Shown: positions 25,902 to 34,256 of the stretch, piece after piece
How positions within the stretch are numbered: the first letter of the stretch is position 1
Layout: every line of letters begins with the position of its first letter
From: Clostridiales bacterium
GTDB lineage: Bacteria > Bacillota > Clostridia > Clostridiales > Clostridiaceae
Reading direction: 5' to 3'
Assembly (NCBI GenBank): GCA_017889345.1
Contig: JAGHEJ010000012.1
Span: 1 to 35,515, forward strand
Length of the DNA stretch: 35,515 nt
Position numbers and translations under genes: made by a program
Notes under the pieces: generated by a model
What the model was told of the DNA's origin: nothing
The model's input: the letters and a program-made list of their open reading frames with translations, nothing else
Database searches by the model: none

Positions 25902-27290
25902 TTACGACTGTATAAACATATCACAAAGATTTCCAACATTGCCTGCACCTATTGTTAAAAATAAATCCCCATCTTTTATCTTACCTTTTGCATAAGACAA
26001 GGCATCTTCAAAATTCTTTGCATTATAACATTTTTGACCATGAGATCTTATTTTATCCCCAAGTTCTATTGAATTAATATTACCAGGATCCTTTTCTCTC
26101 GCTGCATAAATATCTAAAAGTATAAGCTCATCTACCCCATCAAAACACTTAGAAAACTCATCAAATAAAGCTAAGGTTCTACTATATGTGTGAGGTTGGA
26201 AAAAACAAAAAATGTCATTATGCTCCATAGATTTAGCAGTATTTATTGTGGCTTTTATCTCCGTCGGATGATGGGCGTAATCTTCTATAAGAGTTATATT
26301 ATCTTTCTTTCCCTTTATTTCAAATCTCTTTTTAGGAAGAACAAATTTCTTTAATCCCTCTTTGGTTTTCTCTAAATCTAAATTTGAAATAAAAGTAAAC
26401 GCAATAGTTGATAAGGCGTTTAAAATATTATGTTCTCCAAGTACATTTATTTCAATATCTTTATAATAATTATCTTTATATAAAACATCAAACAAGGTTT
26501 TATTTTCTAAATTCTTTCTGATATTTAAAGCTTTAACATCTCCACTTTTTATACCATAAGATATAACTTTGCATTTAACATTTTCTAGTATATCTTGTAT
26601 ATTTAAATCATCTCCACATACAATTAAATATCCATCTTCTGGTATATTGTCTGCATATTTTTTAAATGCATTTTTTATATGATCCAAATCTTTATAATAA
26701 TCCAAATGATCCTTATCTATATTTAGTATTATCCCAATATTAGTTGAAAATTTTAAAAAGGATTCTTTGTATTCACAAGCTTCCATTAACAAATATTCGC
26801 TTTGTCCTATTCTAAAATTTCCATCAAGTATAGATAATTGTCCTCCAAGTAAAATGGTTGGATCTAAACTATTTTCCATCATAACATAACTAAACATAGA
26901 AGTAGTTGTAGTTTTACCATGCGTTCCCGAAATTGTTATACATTTATTATACCTTCTTGTTAATAATCCAAGAAACTCCGCTCTATTTATCATAGGTATA
27001 TTTCGTCTTATACCTTCTTTAATTTCTTCATTATCCTGCTTAACTGCCGCAGTATACACAATAAGTCCCACATTTTCATCAATATTTTTATAACTATGAC
27101 CTATATTAATTTTGCATCCATTTTCTCTAAGCTTTAATATTAAATCATTTTCTTGTACGTCACTACCTAAAACTTTAAAACCTTTATCTAAAAGTATCGA
27201 TGCAATTCCACTCATACTAATTCCACCAATACCTATTAAATATATACTTTGATCTTTTTTAAAAATTTGATCTATAAAACTCTCTTGCAA
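25902..27290 (-). CDS. murC: UDP-N-acetylmuramate-L-alanine ligase
   Basis: MurC adds the first amino acid of the peptidoglycan stem peptide in the cytoplasm. The N-terminal Rossmann-like domain has YLIGIGGISMSGIA. The central ATPase has GTHGKTTTTSM at about 122-132, MEACEYKESFL, NIDKDHLDYY. The C-terminal domain has LIEDYAHHPTEIKATI and FQPHTYSRTLAL. The 462 residues are usual. The start is TTG at 27288-27290, eight bases after AAGGAG; the GTG three codons upstream overlaps the SD. The gene is divergent from spoVG. Confidence 0.96.
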   Translation of the reverse strand: MQESFIDQIFKKDQSIYLIGIGGISMSGIASILLDKGFKVLGSDVQENDLILKLRENGCKINIGHSYKNIDENVGLIVYTAAVKQDNEEIKEGIRRNIPMINRAEFLGLLTRRYNKCITISGTHGKTTTTSMFSYVMMENSLDPTILLGGQLSILDGNFRIGQSEYLLMEACEYKESFLKFSTNIGIILNIDKDHLDYYKDLDHIKNAFKKYADNIPEDGYLIVCGDDLNIQDILENVKCKVISYGIKSGDVKALNIRKNLENKTLFDVLYKDNYYKDIEINVLGEHNILNALSTIAFTFISNLDLEKTKEGLKKFVLPKKRFEIKGKKDNITLIEDYAHHPTEIKATINTAKSMEHNDIFCFFQPHTYSRTLALFDEFSKCFDGVDELILLDIYAAREKDPGNINSIELGDKIRSHGQKCYNAKNFEDALSYAKGKIKDGDLFLTIGAGNVGNLCDMFIQS

Positions 27291-27469
27291 AAAAAACACT
27301 CCTTAATTATATAGGACTTTTTATAATTATATACATTTTTTAGTAAAAAAAATACATATTTATGAAAGAATAATATATTTTTTTAAAATTTATTGTAATA
27401 TGAATATATTTTTTAGTTTTTTGCATAGACTACACCCATATTACTGAAAAACTTATAGAGGTGAATTGA

Positions 27470-27742
27470 ATGCAAGTTACAGATGTTAAAATCAGAAAAA
27501 TCACTAATGAAGGAAAAATGAAAGCTATCGTGTCAATAACTTTAGACAACGAATTTGTTGTACACGATATTAAAGTTATAGAAGGAGAAAACGGTTTATT
27601 CATAGCTATGCCTAGTAGAAAAACTCCAAACGGAGAGTTTAAAGATATAGCTCACCCAATCTCTACGGATGTTAGACAAAAATTTCAAACTGAAATTTTA
27701 AAACACTATAACATAGCTCTAAGTGAAAAAGAGCAAGGATAA
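27470..27742 (+). CDS. spoVG: SpoVG, septation and sporulation regulator
   Basis: A 90-residue conserved protein that binds nucleic acids and affects septum placement, sporulation and many regulatory outputs in Firmicutes. The sequence is typical: [43 protein letters not shown] and [17 protein letters not shown]. The ATG follows AGAGGTGA. It is one of only two plus-strand protein genes here, divergent from murC and convergent with the aminopeptidase. In B. subtilis it is transcribed in the same direction as glmU. I could not find a convincing SigH promoter in the 179 very AT-rich bases before it. Confidence 0.97.
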   Translation: MQVTDVKIRKITNEGKMKAIVSITLDNEFVVHDIKVIEGENGLFIAMPSRKTPNGEFKDIAHPISTDVRQKFQTEILKHYNIALSEKEQG

Positions 27743-27773
27743 AAAAAGGAGCATACAATGCTCCTTTATTTTT
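27738..27773. terminator. Bidirectional terminator between spoVG and pepA
   Basis: AAAGGAGCAT (27745-27754) and ATGCTCCTTT (27758-27767) form a 10-bp stem with a 3-base loop between convergent genes. T-rich tails lie on both strands, and the stem overlaps the aminopeptidase stop codon. Confidence 0.88.
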
Positions 27774-29214
27774 TAGAAATTTTCTTGCAGAAATTATATA
27801 AAAGTTCAACACCTGCTCCTGTTGCACCTTTCTTTGGGAAAATTTTGCTAGGAAAATCATTCCATGCAACATAAGCAATATCAATATGTCCCCATGGTTT
27901 ATTTTTTATAAACTCTCCTACAAACAATCCTGCTGTAATAGTTCCACCATATCTTCCTCCAAGGTTTTTAAGATCAGCTACATCTGATTTTAATAACTCT
28001 ATATACTCAGGATCAGCAGGAAGTCTCCAAATGCTCTCAACAGTTTCTTTGCTTCCTTCTTCTAAAATATCAAATATAGATTTATTATTATCAACAACTG
28101 CTGCATATTTTGTTCCAAGAGCAACTCCACAAGCTCCAGTAAGAGTTGCAATATCTATTATCATATCTGTATTTAGTTTATCTGCTGCATAATAAACACC
28201 ATCTGCTAAAACAAGTCTTCCTTCTGCATCAGTTGAAATTATTTCAATTGTTTTTCCTGATAAAGAATTTATAACATCTCCTGGTTTAAATCCATTTCCA
28301 TTTATTAAGTTTTCGCAAGTAGGAATTATTCCATATACATTTATTTTTAAATTTTGTTTGGCAATTAATGTCATTGCTCCAAGAACAGCTCCAGCCCCTC
28401 CCATATCGCATTTCATAGTTACCATTCCATCAGAACTTTTTATTGAATATCCCCCTGAATCATAAGTTAACCCTTTTCCAACTAATGAAAGAGTTTTTTC
28501 ACTATCCTTATCTCCAAAATATTTCATAACAATAAATTTTGGTTTATTTACTGAAGCTTTTCCAACTGAATAAAGTGCATGAAGATTATTCTCTTCTATC
28601 CATTTTTCATCATAAACAAAAGTTTCTATGTTTAAATCTTTTGTAGCTTCAACACATCTTTTAGAAAACTCTTCAGGAGTTAAAACATTAGCTGGTTCAT
28701 TTACTAAATCCCTTGTTAAATTTAATGAGTCTTTTATGTTAATACTCTCTTTTAAAGCTTCCTTTAAATCCTCTTCTCCTAAAAGATTAATAACTACAGT
28801 ATTCTCTTTTTTATCCTTTGTAAAATATTTTGTAAAGGAGTATTCACAAGCAGAAATAGCTAATACAAAAGATTTAAGAACACTTTGTTTACTTAAATTT
28901 TTTGTTTCAAATATGTTTATTAAAACTTGTGAGTTTCTATCAAATTTAAAAGATTTAAAAGATGAAACAATTGATTTATATAAAATTTCATAATCTAAAT
29001 TATCTTTCTTTCCAAGTCCTAAAAACATTACATTTAAAAATTTTCCATTTTCAAATTTATCATATCTATAACTTGTACATTTTTTACAAGAAAATATATT
29101 CTTAGAACTTAATTCTTTTAATAAAAAATCAAACTCTTTATTATCTTCATTTTCAAAACAAGGTACAACTAAAACATCGTGATTTACACTACTATTAACT
29201 AATTTAAATTCCAT
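27766..29214 (-). CDS. pepA: Leucyl aminopeptidase, M17 family
   Basis: A cytosolic two-metal aminopeptidase that trims N-terminal residues from peptides. The variable N-terminal domain (1-165) precedes the catalytic domain. Active-site residues are all present: Lys247 in VGKGLTYDSGG, Asp252, Lys259, Asp270 in MKCDMGGAGAVLGA, and Asp329, Glu331 and Arg333 in STDAEGRLVLADGV. The 482 residues are normal. The ATG has TTGGAGGAG upstream. It is convergent with spoVG and divergent from the hydrolase-like gene. Confidence 0.94.
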   Translation of the reverse strand: MEFKLVNSSVNHDVLVVPCFENEDNKEFDFLLKELSSKNIFSCKKCTSYRYDKFENGKFLNVMFLGLGKKDNLDYEILYKSIVSSFKSFKFDRNSQVLINIFETKNLSKQSVLKSFVLAISACEYSFTKYFTKDKKENTVVINLLGEEDLKEALKESINIKDSLNLTRDLVNEPANVLTPEEFSKRCVEATKDLNIETFVYDEKWIEENNLHALYSVGKASVNKPKFIVMKYFGDKDSEKTLSLVGKGLTYDSGGYSIKSSDGMVTMKCDMGGAGAVLGAMTLIAKQNLKINVYGIIPTCENLINGNGFKPGDVINSLSGKTIEIISTDAEGRLVLADGVYYAADKLNTDMIIDIATLTGACGVALGTKYAAVVDNNKSIFDILEEGSKETVESIWRLPADPEYIELLKSDVADLKNLGGRYGGTITAGLFVGEFIKNKPWGHIDIAYVAWNDFPSKIFPKKGATGAGVELLYNFCKKISKK

Positions 29215-29283
29215 TTAAAAATCTCCTCCAAGTAAATGAATATTAAATCCTTTATTACAAAATATAATAAGAGGGTGATATTC

Positions 29284-30171
29284 ATGATAAATAAAAAAAA
29301 TATAATTATATATTCTATAATTTTATTATTTTTTATACAAATTATTATTAATGTATACTTACTTTTTTACAACAAAAAATTTAAAATAACCTTCACTCCT
29401 AAAAATTATAATGAGAAAACTTTTAACATAAATGAAAATTCCTTTTTAACTTACTACGAAACAACAACATTAAAAGATAAAAATTCTATTGACGATACAA
29501 TTGTGTTTATTCATAGCCCATTCGAATCCTCTTTAAATTCAGAAAAAATTTTAAAAGAAAACTTCTCTATTTATGAAGATAATGGGAAAAATTTTAGAGT
29601 TGTATTAATAGATCTACCAGGTCATGGAAAATCTTTTAAACAAAATGGATATGATTACTCTTTTAGAAATGTGTCCTCAACTATTCTCTCTCTTCTTGAG
29701 AGTTTAAACATAAATAATATTAATTTAATTTGTGATAAATACTCCTCAAGTATTGGGCTTAATATGATTTCTCTTAATGATAAGATTTTTTCGAATACAA
29801 TACTCTTAGATCCAATTTTTAAATATAATTCCTTTATTGAAAACTCCAAGCTTTTTTTAAGAAATAAGATTTTAGATAAAATAAATTTCATAAGTTTATA
29901 TTTAAACAACAATAATGAAAATTTATATAATTATGTTTCTTCATATTTTAATAACAAAAATTCTTCAAATAAATATGTAAGAGAAATGCTTAAAGATAGC
30001 ACTCCAATTTCTACAAAAGATATTTCATCTAATATAAATATTTTTGCTCTAATTTCAACTAAAAAACAATTTGACTCAACATATTTAGGAGATTTATCAA
30101 ATAATTTTTCAACCATATTATTTCTCCCAAAGTCCACAACTCTTGAAAAAATAATTAAAAAAATAGGTTAA
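29284..30171 (+). CDS. Membrane-anchored alpha/beta-hydrolase-like protein lacking the nucleophile
   Basis: A 295-residue protein with one N-terminal membrane helix (about 7-28) and an extracytoplasmic alpha/beta-hydrolase-like domain. The fold is suggested by TIVFIHSPFESS (oxyanion strand), VVLIDLPGHGKS (110-117) and INLICDKYSSSIGLNMISL. The last aligns with the usual NLxGHSxGGxIAL, but the elbow reads CDKYSS, with Lys152 at the Ser position and neither flanking Gly. The HG oxyanion motif is HS. No clear Asp/His pair is seen in the C-terminal part. I start at the ATG after GAGGGTGA; an ATG 16 codons upstream has no SD. It is Asn/Ser/Lys-rich. The function is unknown and probably not hydrolytic. 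Confidence 0.75.
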   Translation: MINKKNIIIYSIILLFFIQIIINVYLLFYNKKFKITFTPKNYNEKTFNINENSFLTYYETTTLKDKNSIDDTIVFIHSPFESSLNSEKILKENFSIYEDNGKNFRVVLIDLPGHGKSFKQNGYDYSFRNVSSTILSLLESLNINNINLICDKYSSSIGLNMISLNDKIFSNTILLDPIFKYNSFIENSKLFLRNKILDKINFISLYLNNNNENLYNYVSSYFNNKNSSNKYVREMLKDSTPISTKDISSNINIFALISTKKQFDSTYLGDLSNNFSTILFLPKSTTLEKIIKKIG

Positions 30172-30189
30172 TAAAAACTAACCTATTTT
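30160..30189. terminator. Bidirectional terminator between convergent genes
   Basis: AAAATAGGTTA (30160-30170) and TAACCTATTTT (30179-30189) pair perfectly over 11 bp. T-rich tails lie on both sides, stronger on the minus strand. It overlaps the stop of the plus-strand hydrolase-like gene. Confidence 0.8.
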
Positions 30190-30191
30190 AA

Positions 30192-31628
30192 TTATTTTAC
30201 CTCAAAGCCCTTATAGTCGTATTCCATAATGTGGTATCCCTTAGAACTTCCATAGTCATATATATATTTGTTAAATCCTGTTTTCCCATCATAAGGAAAA
30301 TCCTCTTCCATTCCTTCTCTAACTTCAACACCATATACAAGGTTTGAAATATTTTTCCCTTCATCATAATTTAATCCAACTATAAAGTAACCATTATCTT
30401 TAAAATATGGATACATTGAAATCATTGGATAATATACGACTCCATATTTAATATTATCTATTTTTTTCATATTTTGAAATTGGCTAAAATTATCTACATA
30501 AACCTTAAAAAATACATACCCTTCTTGATTTAAAGAATTCATTTCATCATATTCATTTAAAATATTTAGGAAAAATCTATAATCATAATCTTCAATCATA
30601 CTTCTCTTATTTTTAAAAATATTTGGAAATAATGATTGTATTAATTTTTCAATTTTACCATCATCTTTTACTATAAGTTTCTTGAGAGCTTCTATATGTT
30701 CTTTTGCTTTTTCACAAGAGCTTTTAGTTTTATCTATTTTATGTTTAATTTTATTTTCATATCGTTCATATGCATTCATATTTTCCCGTCTAAAACCTTC
30801 ATTATTCATTCTATGATATTTTTTCATTAAAGAACTTCCCCCATTTTTAAATTTACTTTCCTTCCCTTCTTCATCTTCATCTTTTTGAAAATCCTCATTC
30901 GGTAAACAAGGTCTTGAATCTTCTTTAGGGGGTGTATTATTTTCCAATGTATTGTTATCATCTTTACTCTCATCATTATCTAAAATTTTTGAATCATCAT
31001 TTGAAATTTCCTCTTTATGATCCTTAGCTTCACAATCTTTGTTATCTCTATCTATTAAATTTTCTTCATGATTTATATAAATTTTATTCTCCTCATATCC
31101 ATCATTAGCAATGGTTATCATATCCTCAATTTCACCATCTTTAATTTTAGATTTAATCTCTGTTTTTTTTGAAGAATCCCTCTTTTTGTCAAAAGATAAA
31201 ACATCTTTTCTAAAAGGTCTATTTTTAATTAAGCGAGATTGTGAAACCTTCCAATTAAAAACCTTTTTCTTAGGAATAAATCCACTTAAAGGAAATTTAA
31301 TTTCTCCATTTGAATTTTTAATAGATATTCCACTTCCACAAACACTATTTAATAATTCCTCATCAAAATCATATGACATTTCTATTTTCCCATTTGAATC
31401 AGCTTTAACTTCTCCAATAGAAACAACTTCTATTTTAGAATCATTATTTATAATTAAAACTAGACCATAAGTATTTTCACTATCTATGTTTTGAACAAAA
31501 TAAAAAATCTTAAATTTCCCATCCTTATCTTCTATTTTTGTGTATCCAGAAGGTTTTTTATTGTTAAAAGAATATCCCTTATCATCTTCTTGAAGTATTA
31601 TAAATTTTTTATTATCAGAAATTCCCAT
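30192..31628 (-). CDS. Unrecognised 478-residue protein with acidic linker
   Basis: I do not recognise this protein with certainty. The N-terminal part (about 1-130) looks like an all-beta domain (KFIILQEDDKGYSFNNKKPSGYTKIE). A charged, Asp/Glu/Asn-rich low-complexity linker spans about 175-265. A Lys-rich helical segment (about 275-325) leads to a C-terminal globular domain (about 335-478) with YDYRFFLNILNEYDEM, GYFIVGLNYDEGKNISNLVYGVEV and DFPYDGKTGFNKYIYDYG. It has no signal peptide or membrane helix. The start is the ATG at 31626-31628, six bases after GGAG. A terminator lies on each side. It sits beside rsmA where B. subtilis has yabG, and a SigE-like promoter candidate lies upstream, so a sporulation role is possible. 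Confidence 0.8.
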   Translation of the reverse strand: MGISDNKKFIILQEDDKGYSFNNKKPSGYTKIEDKDGKFKIFYFVQNIDSENTYGLVLIINNDSKIEVVSIGEVKADSNGKIEMSYDFDEELLNSVCGSGISIKNSNGEIKFPLSGFIPKKKVFNWKVSQSRLIKNRPFRKDVLSFDKKRDSSKKTEIKSKIKDGEIEDMITIANDGYEENKIYINHEENLIDRDNKDCEAKDHKEEISNDDSKILDNDESKDDNNTLENNTPPKEDSRPCLPNEDFQKDEDEEGKESKFKNGGSSLMKKYHRMNNEGFRRENMNAYERYENKIKHKIDKTKSSCEKAKEHIEALKKLIVKDDGKIEKLIQSLFPNIFKNKRSMIEDYDYRFFLNILNEYDEMNSLNQEGYVFFKVYVDNFSQFQNMKKIDNIKYGVVYYPMISMYPYFKDNGYFIVGLNYDEGKNISNLVYGVEVREGMEEDFPYDGKTGFNKYIYDYGSSKGYHIMEYDYKGFEVK

Positions 31629-31660
31629 ATAAATCTCCATAATATTTTTAACCTTACTTT

Positions 31661-31689
31661 ATATTATGCAATTCTAATTTAAAATTTCC
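31661..31689 (-). promoter_or_regulatory. Possible SigE-like promoter of the unrecognised gene
   Basis: On the minus strand, GGAAATT (31683-31689), 14 bases and CATAATAT (31661-31668) resemble the mother-cell SigE pattern KMATATT ... CATANNNT. The -10 fits well but the -35 only partly, and the AT-rich background makes chance matches likely. Confidence 0.3.
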
Positions 31690-31732
31690 TAAAATAAAAA
31701 CAAACCAAATTTAAAATTAATTTGGTTTGTTT
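31690..31732 (-). terminator. Terminator of the tatD-yabE-rnmV-rsmA unit
   Basis: Perfect 14-bp arms (31698-31711 and 31719-31732) overlap the last codons of rsmA. TTTTTATTTTA follows on the minus strand. Confidence 0.87.
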
Positions 31733-32550
31733 ATTTCCATAAATATATTTTTAAAATCATCCATATTTAAATTTTCTGCTCGTTTATGAAAATCTACAGA
31801 TAACTTTTCTGATATTTTTTGAAGATCTTCTTTAGATTTTTTAAATTGAGAAAGTACATTATACAAATTTTTCCTTCTCATACTAAAACATCTCTTTACA
31901 AAATCTAAAAATTCCTTTTCAAGATGGGAATCTTTAAATTCTCTTTCCTTTTTTATTTCAAATTTAATAAACACTGAATCAACCTTAGGTTTTGGGGTAA
32001 AATTACACGCAGGAATTTTTTTAATAAGTTTTGGATTTGAAAAATAATTTGAAAATATAGTAAGAGAGCCATAATCTTTAGTAGAAGGACTTGCTAAAAT
32101 TCTATCTCCAACTTCTTTTTGAACCATAAAGGAAATAAAATCTATATTTAAATTGCTTTTAAAAAGCTTTTCAAGTATTGGGGTGGTTATATAATAAGGA
32201 ATATTTGCTACGACTTTTATTTCTCCCTCTAAATTTTTAAATTCCTCTAAATCCATTTTCAAAAAATCTTTATTTATAAGGTAAAAATTTTTCCTATCTT
32301 TAAATTCTTCCTTTAAAATAAATACCGCCTCTTTATCAACTTCAACAGAAATTACCTCTTTTCCCCTATGTAAAAGTTTTTCTGTTAAAACCCCAAAGCC
32401 TGGACCAATTTCAAGAATTACATCATCTTTGTTAATATTAAGAGCATCTACAATCTCCTCAAGCATAACATCATTATTAAAAAAGTTTTGTCCAAGAGAA
32501 GATTTAAAAGAGAACCCATATTTTTTTTGTATATAATTTATATTTATCAT
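31717..32550 (-). CDS. rsmA: 16S rRNA A1518/A1519 dimethyltransferase
   Basis: RsmA (KsgA) dimethylates two adjacent adenines in helix 45 late in 30S assembly. The Rossmann SAM site has EIGPGFGVLT at 47-56 and VEVD; the catalytic NIPYYITTP is at 116-124. The C-terminal domain has FTPKPKVDSVF and RRKNLYNVL. The N-terminal KSSLGQNFFNN is typical. The 277 residues are normal. It starts one base after the rnmV stop, a conserved pairing of two rRNA maturation genes. Confidence 0.97.
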   Translation of the reverse strand: MININYIQKKYGFSFKSSLGQNFFNNDVMLEEIVDALNINKDDVILEIGPGFGVLTEKLLHRGKEVISVEVDKEAVFILKEEFKDRKNFYLINKDFLKMDLEEFKNLEGEIKVVANIPYYITTPILEKLFKSNLNIDFISFMVQKEVGDRILASPSTKDYGSLTIFSNYFSNPKLIKKIPACNFTPKPKVDSVFIKFEIKKEREFKDSHLEKEFLDFVKRCFSMRRKNLYNVLSQFKKSKEDLQKISEKLSVDFHKRAENLNMDDFKNIFMEINKPN

Positions 32551-32551
32551 A

Positions 32552-33097
32552 TTATTTCTCCTGAAGTTTTTCTAAAGCATTTTTAAACTGCTCTCTTGAT
32601 ATATTAAATCCATTAAGCCTAGCTAAAAATTTTTTACCATTTGAATATCCTATACCTAAAATATCTCCAATTTTTTCACGTCTTAAAGAAGATTCCTCAG
32701 TGTTAACCAAGTTATTTAAAATTAAATCCTTCATAGTAAATTCTTCACGCTTCTCTTCTAATATACATTTTGAGTTTTTTATAGCTTCTATTATAGCTTC
32801 TGGTTTTGCATTTTCAACTCCAATATCTCCATTTTTTGTACTTTCACTTCTAGAAATATAAGCATGCTTTACTCCCTTAACCTTATCTGAAATTGATTTT
32901 CTAATTCTTTCTCCAGCAGAATCAGAATCCATTAAAAGTATAACTCCGCATTTTTCTTGAGCATTTTGTATTAACTTTAATGTTTTTTTAGTTAAACCAA
33001 ATCCCGAAACATAAATAACCTGAGCATCAACTCCTCTTTTTACAGCAATTTCATCTTTTATTCCCTCAACAACAATAACCTCTTTTATCTTAAGCAT
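32552..33097 (-). CDS. rnmV: Ribonuclease M5
   Basis: RnmV makes the final cuts on 5S rRNA precursors in low-GC Gram-positives. The TOPRIM domain has Glu11 in VVEGIKDE and the DxD pair Asp57/Asp59 in LLMDSDSAGERIR. The C-terminal part carries GDIGVENAKPEAI and LGIGYSNGKKFLARLN. The 181 residues are normal. The ATG has a TAGGAGGA site. A hairpin lies between it and the upstream 3D-domain gene. Confidence 0.95.
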   Translation of the reverse strand: MLKIKEVIVVEGIKDEIAVKRGVDAQVIYVSGFGLTKKTLKLIQNAQEKCGVILLMDSDSAGERIRKSISDKVKGVKHAYISRSESTKNGDIGVENAKPEAIIEAIKNSKCILEEKREEFTMKDLILNNLVNTEESSLRREKIGDILGIGYSNGKKFLARLNGFNISREQFKNALEKLQEK

Positions 33098-33109
33098 TTT
33101 TCCTCCTAT

Positions 33110-33150
33110 AAAAAATAGCTGAAATATTTGAATCTCAAATATAACAGCTA
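33110..33150 (-). terminator. Hairpin terminator between the 3D-domain gene and rnmV
   Basis: The stem TAGCTG/CAGCTA (33116-33121 and 33145-33150) continues inward, past a two-base internal loop, into ATATTTGA/TCAAATAT. A T run follows on the minus strand just before the rnmV SD. It probably reduces transcription into rnmV. Confidence 0.72.
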
Positions 33151-33158
33151 AGCTTTAA

Positions 33159-34226
33159 TTATTCTAAAATATATACTTTTACTCCATGTTTACGTCCCCA
33201 TGTGTAAGCTGCATCACGGCTTGGCATAAATACATCTATAATATTTCCTTTTATTGCTCCACCAGTATCATGAGCAACCCCAAAGCCATATCCTTCTACA
33301 TACATTCTTGTTCCAAGAGGAATAACTTTTGGATCAACAGCAACTGTGCTCCATCCATTTGGATTATATACAGTTGGGTTTCCTGTTGCAGTGGTATGAT
33401 TTCCATTACTTCCACTATTATAGTAGGCAGTTGACTCAACAGACTTTGTATACTTTATAGTGTATTCCTCTCCTAAAAAGCTTATTTTGTTTCCGTTAGC
33501 ATGAGCATTACTCATAACTTCACGTGAATTTCTACTTTCCACATGAGTAACTTGTTTTTTCTTACTACCCTTCTCAATTATTTTCTGAGTTGGGTTCACC
33601 TCTATATTATCATAAATAACTTTATTGTCTACTTCAATTCCATTTTCGTAACGTTTTTCCCTTTTTACAACTCTTAATCCATTTTTTCCTTCTTGTATTA
33701 CTTTTTCATTGCCTTCATAAATATCATCATTATACTGTATTTTTGTTTCATAAGGTATTTCATACTGTTCATTTTCAACTTTTACATCTACGTATTTTAC
33801 ATAAATCTCTAAATCTGGAATAATTTGAGTATCAATGGAAGGTTCTACAATATCACTTTCATCTATTTCAACCCCTTGTTCCTTTAAAAAATCTCCTATT
33901 GTTTTAGAAGTTGTCATAACTTCATAAGGATCCATTTTGCCTAAATACAATATAACAGGCACTGGATTCTCTAAAATTATTTTATCTCCTCTACTAACTT
34001 TTGAAGATTCTGATGGAAAAACATTACCTCCATCTCTTAAGACTATACCATTCTCATCTAAAACTTCCTCTACAGTAGATCCACTAGTACGAGTTGTTAT
34101 TTCAACCCCATCTACAACTATTGTAACAGGTTTATTAAAACTTATAACAACGTAAAAAAGTATTATAAAAATTAACAAACTAAGAATAGAGAATAATATA
34201 GTCTTTATCGACTTCGACTTTATCAT
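33159..34226 (-). CDS. yabE: Cell-wall protein with DUF348, G5 and 3D domains (YabE-like)
   Basis: An exported, membrane-anchored wall-remodelling protein of the YabE/Rpf2 type. A signal-anchor helix (about 9-29) is followed by two DUF348 repeats (about 34-75 and 90-130), a G5 domain (about 145-225) and the C-terminal 3D domain (about 262-355). The 3D domain is a double-psi beta-barrel related to lytic transglycosylases. Its three Asp are present in VAVDPKVIPLGT, VAHDTGG and NIIDVFM. Length is 355 residues against 437 for B. subtilis YabE. It begins 30 bases after tatD. The tatD-yabE-rnmV-rsmA order matches B. subtilis. Confidence 0.92.
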   Translation of the reverse strand: MIKSKSIKTILFSILSLLIFIILFYVVISFNKPVTIVVDGVEITTRTSGSTVEEVLDENGIVLRDGGNVFPSESSKVSRGDKIILENPVPVILYLGKMDPYEVMTTSKTIGDFLKEQGVEIDESDIVEPSIDTQIIPDLEIYVKYVDVKVENEQYEIPYETKIQYNDDIYEGNEKVIQEGKNGLRVVKREKRYENGIEVDNKVIYDNIEVNPTQKIIEKGSKKKQVTHVESRNSREVMSNAHANGNKISFLGEEYTIKYTKSVESTAYYNSGSNGNHTTATGNPTVYNPNGWSTVAVDPKVIPLGTRMYVEGYGFGVAHDTGGAIKGNIIDVFMPSRDAAYTWGRKHGVKVYILE

Positions 34227-34256
34227 AATTTCCTCCTGATAAAACTTTAATATACA

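Noticed and set aside
27300-27469. SigH promoter before spoVG
   Set aside because: ATAGGACTT resembles a SigH -35 box, but no GAAT-type -10 lies at the needed distance. The AT-rich region gives many partial SigA matches, none convincing.
29215-29283. TATAAT before the hydrolase-like gene as its -10 box
   Set aside because: The start site would fall on the ribosome binding site, and no -35 lies 16-18 bases upstream.
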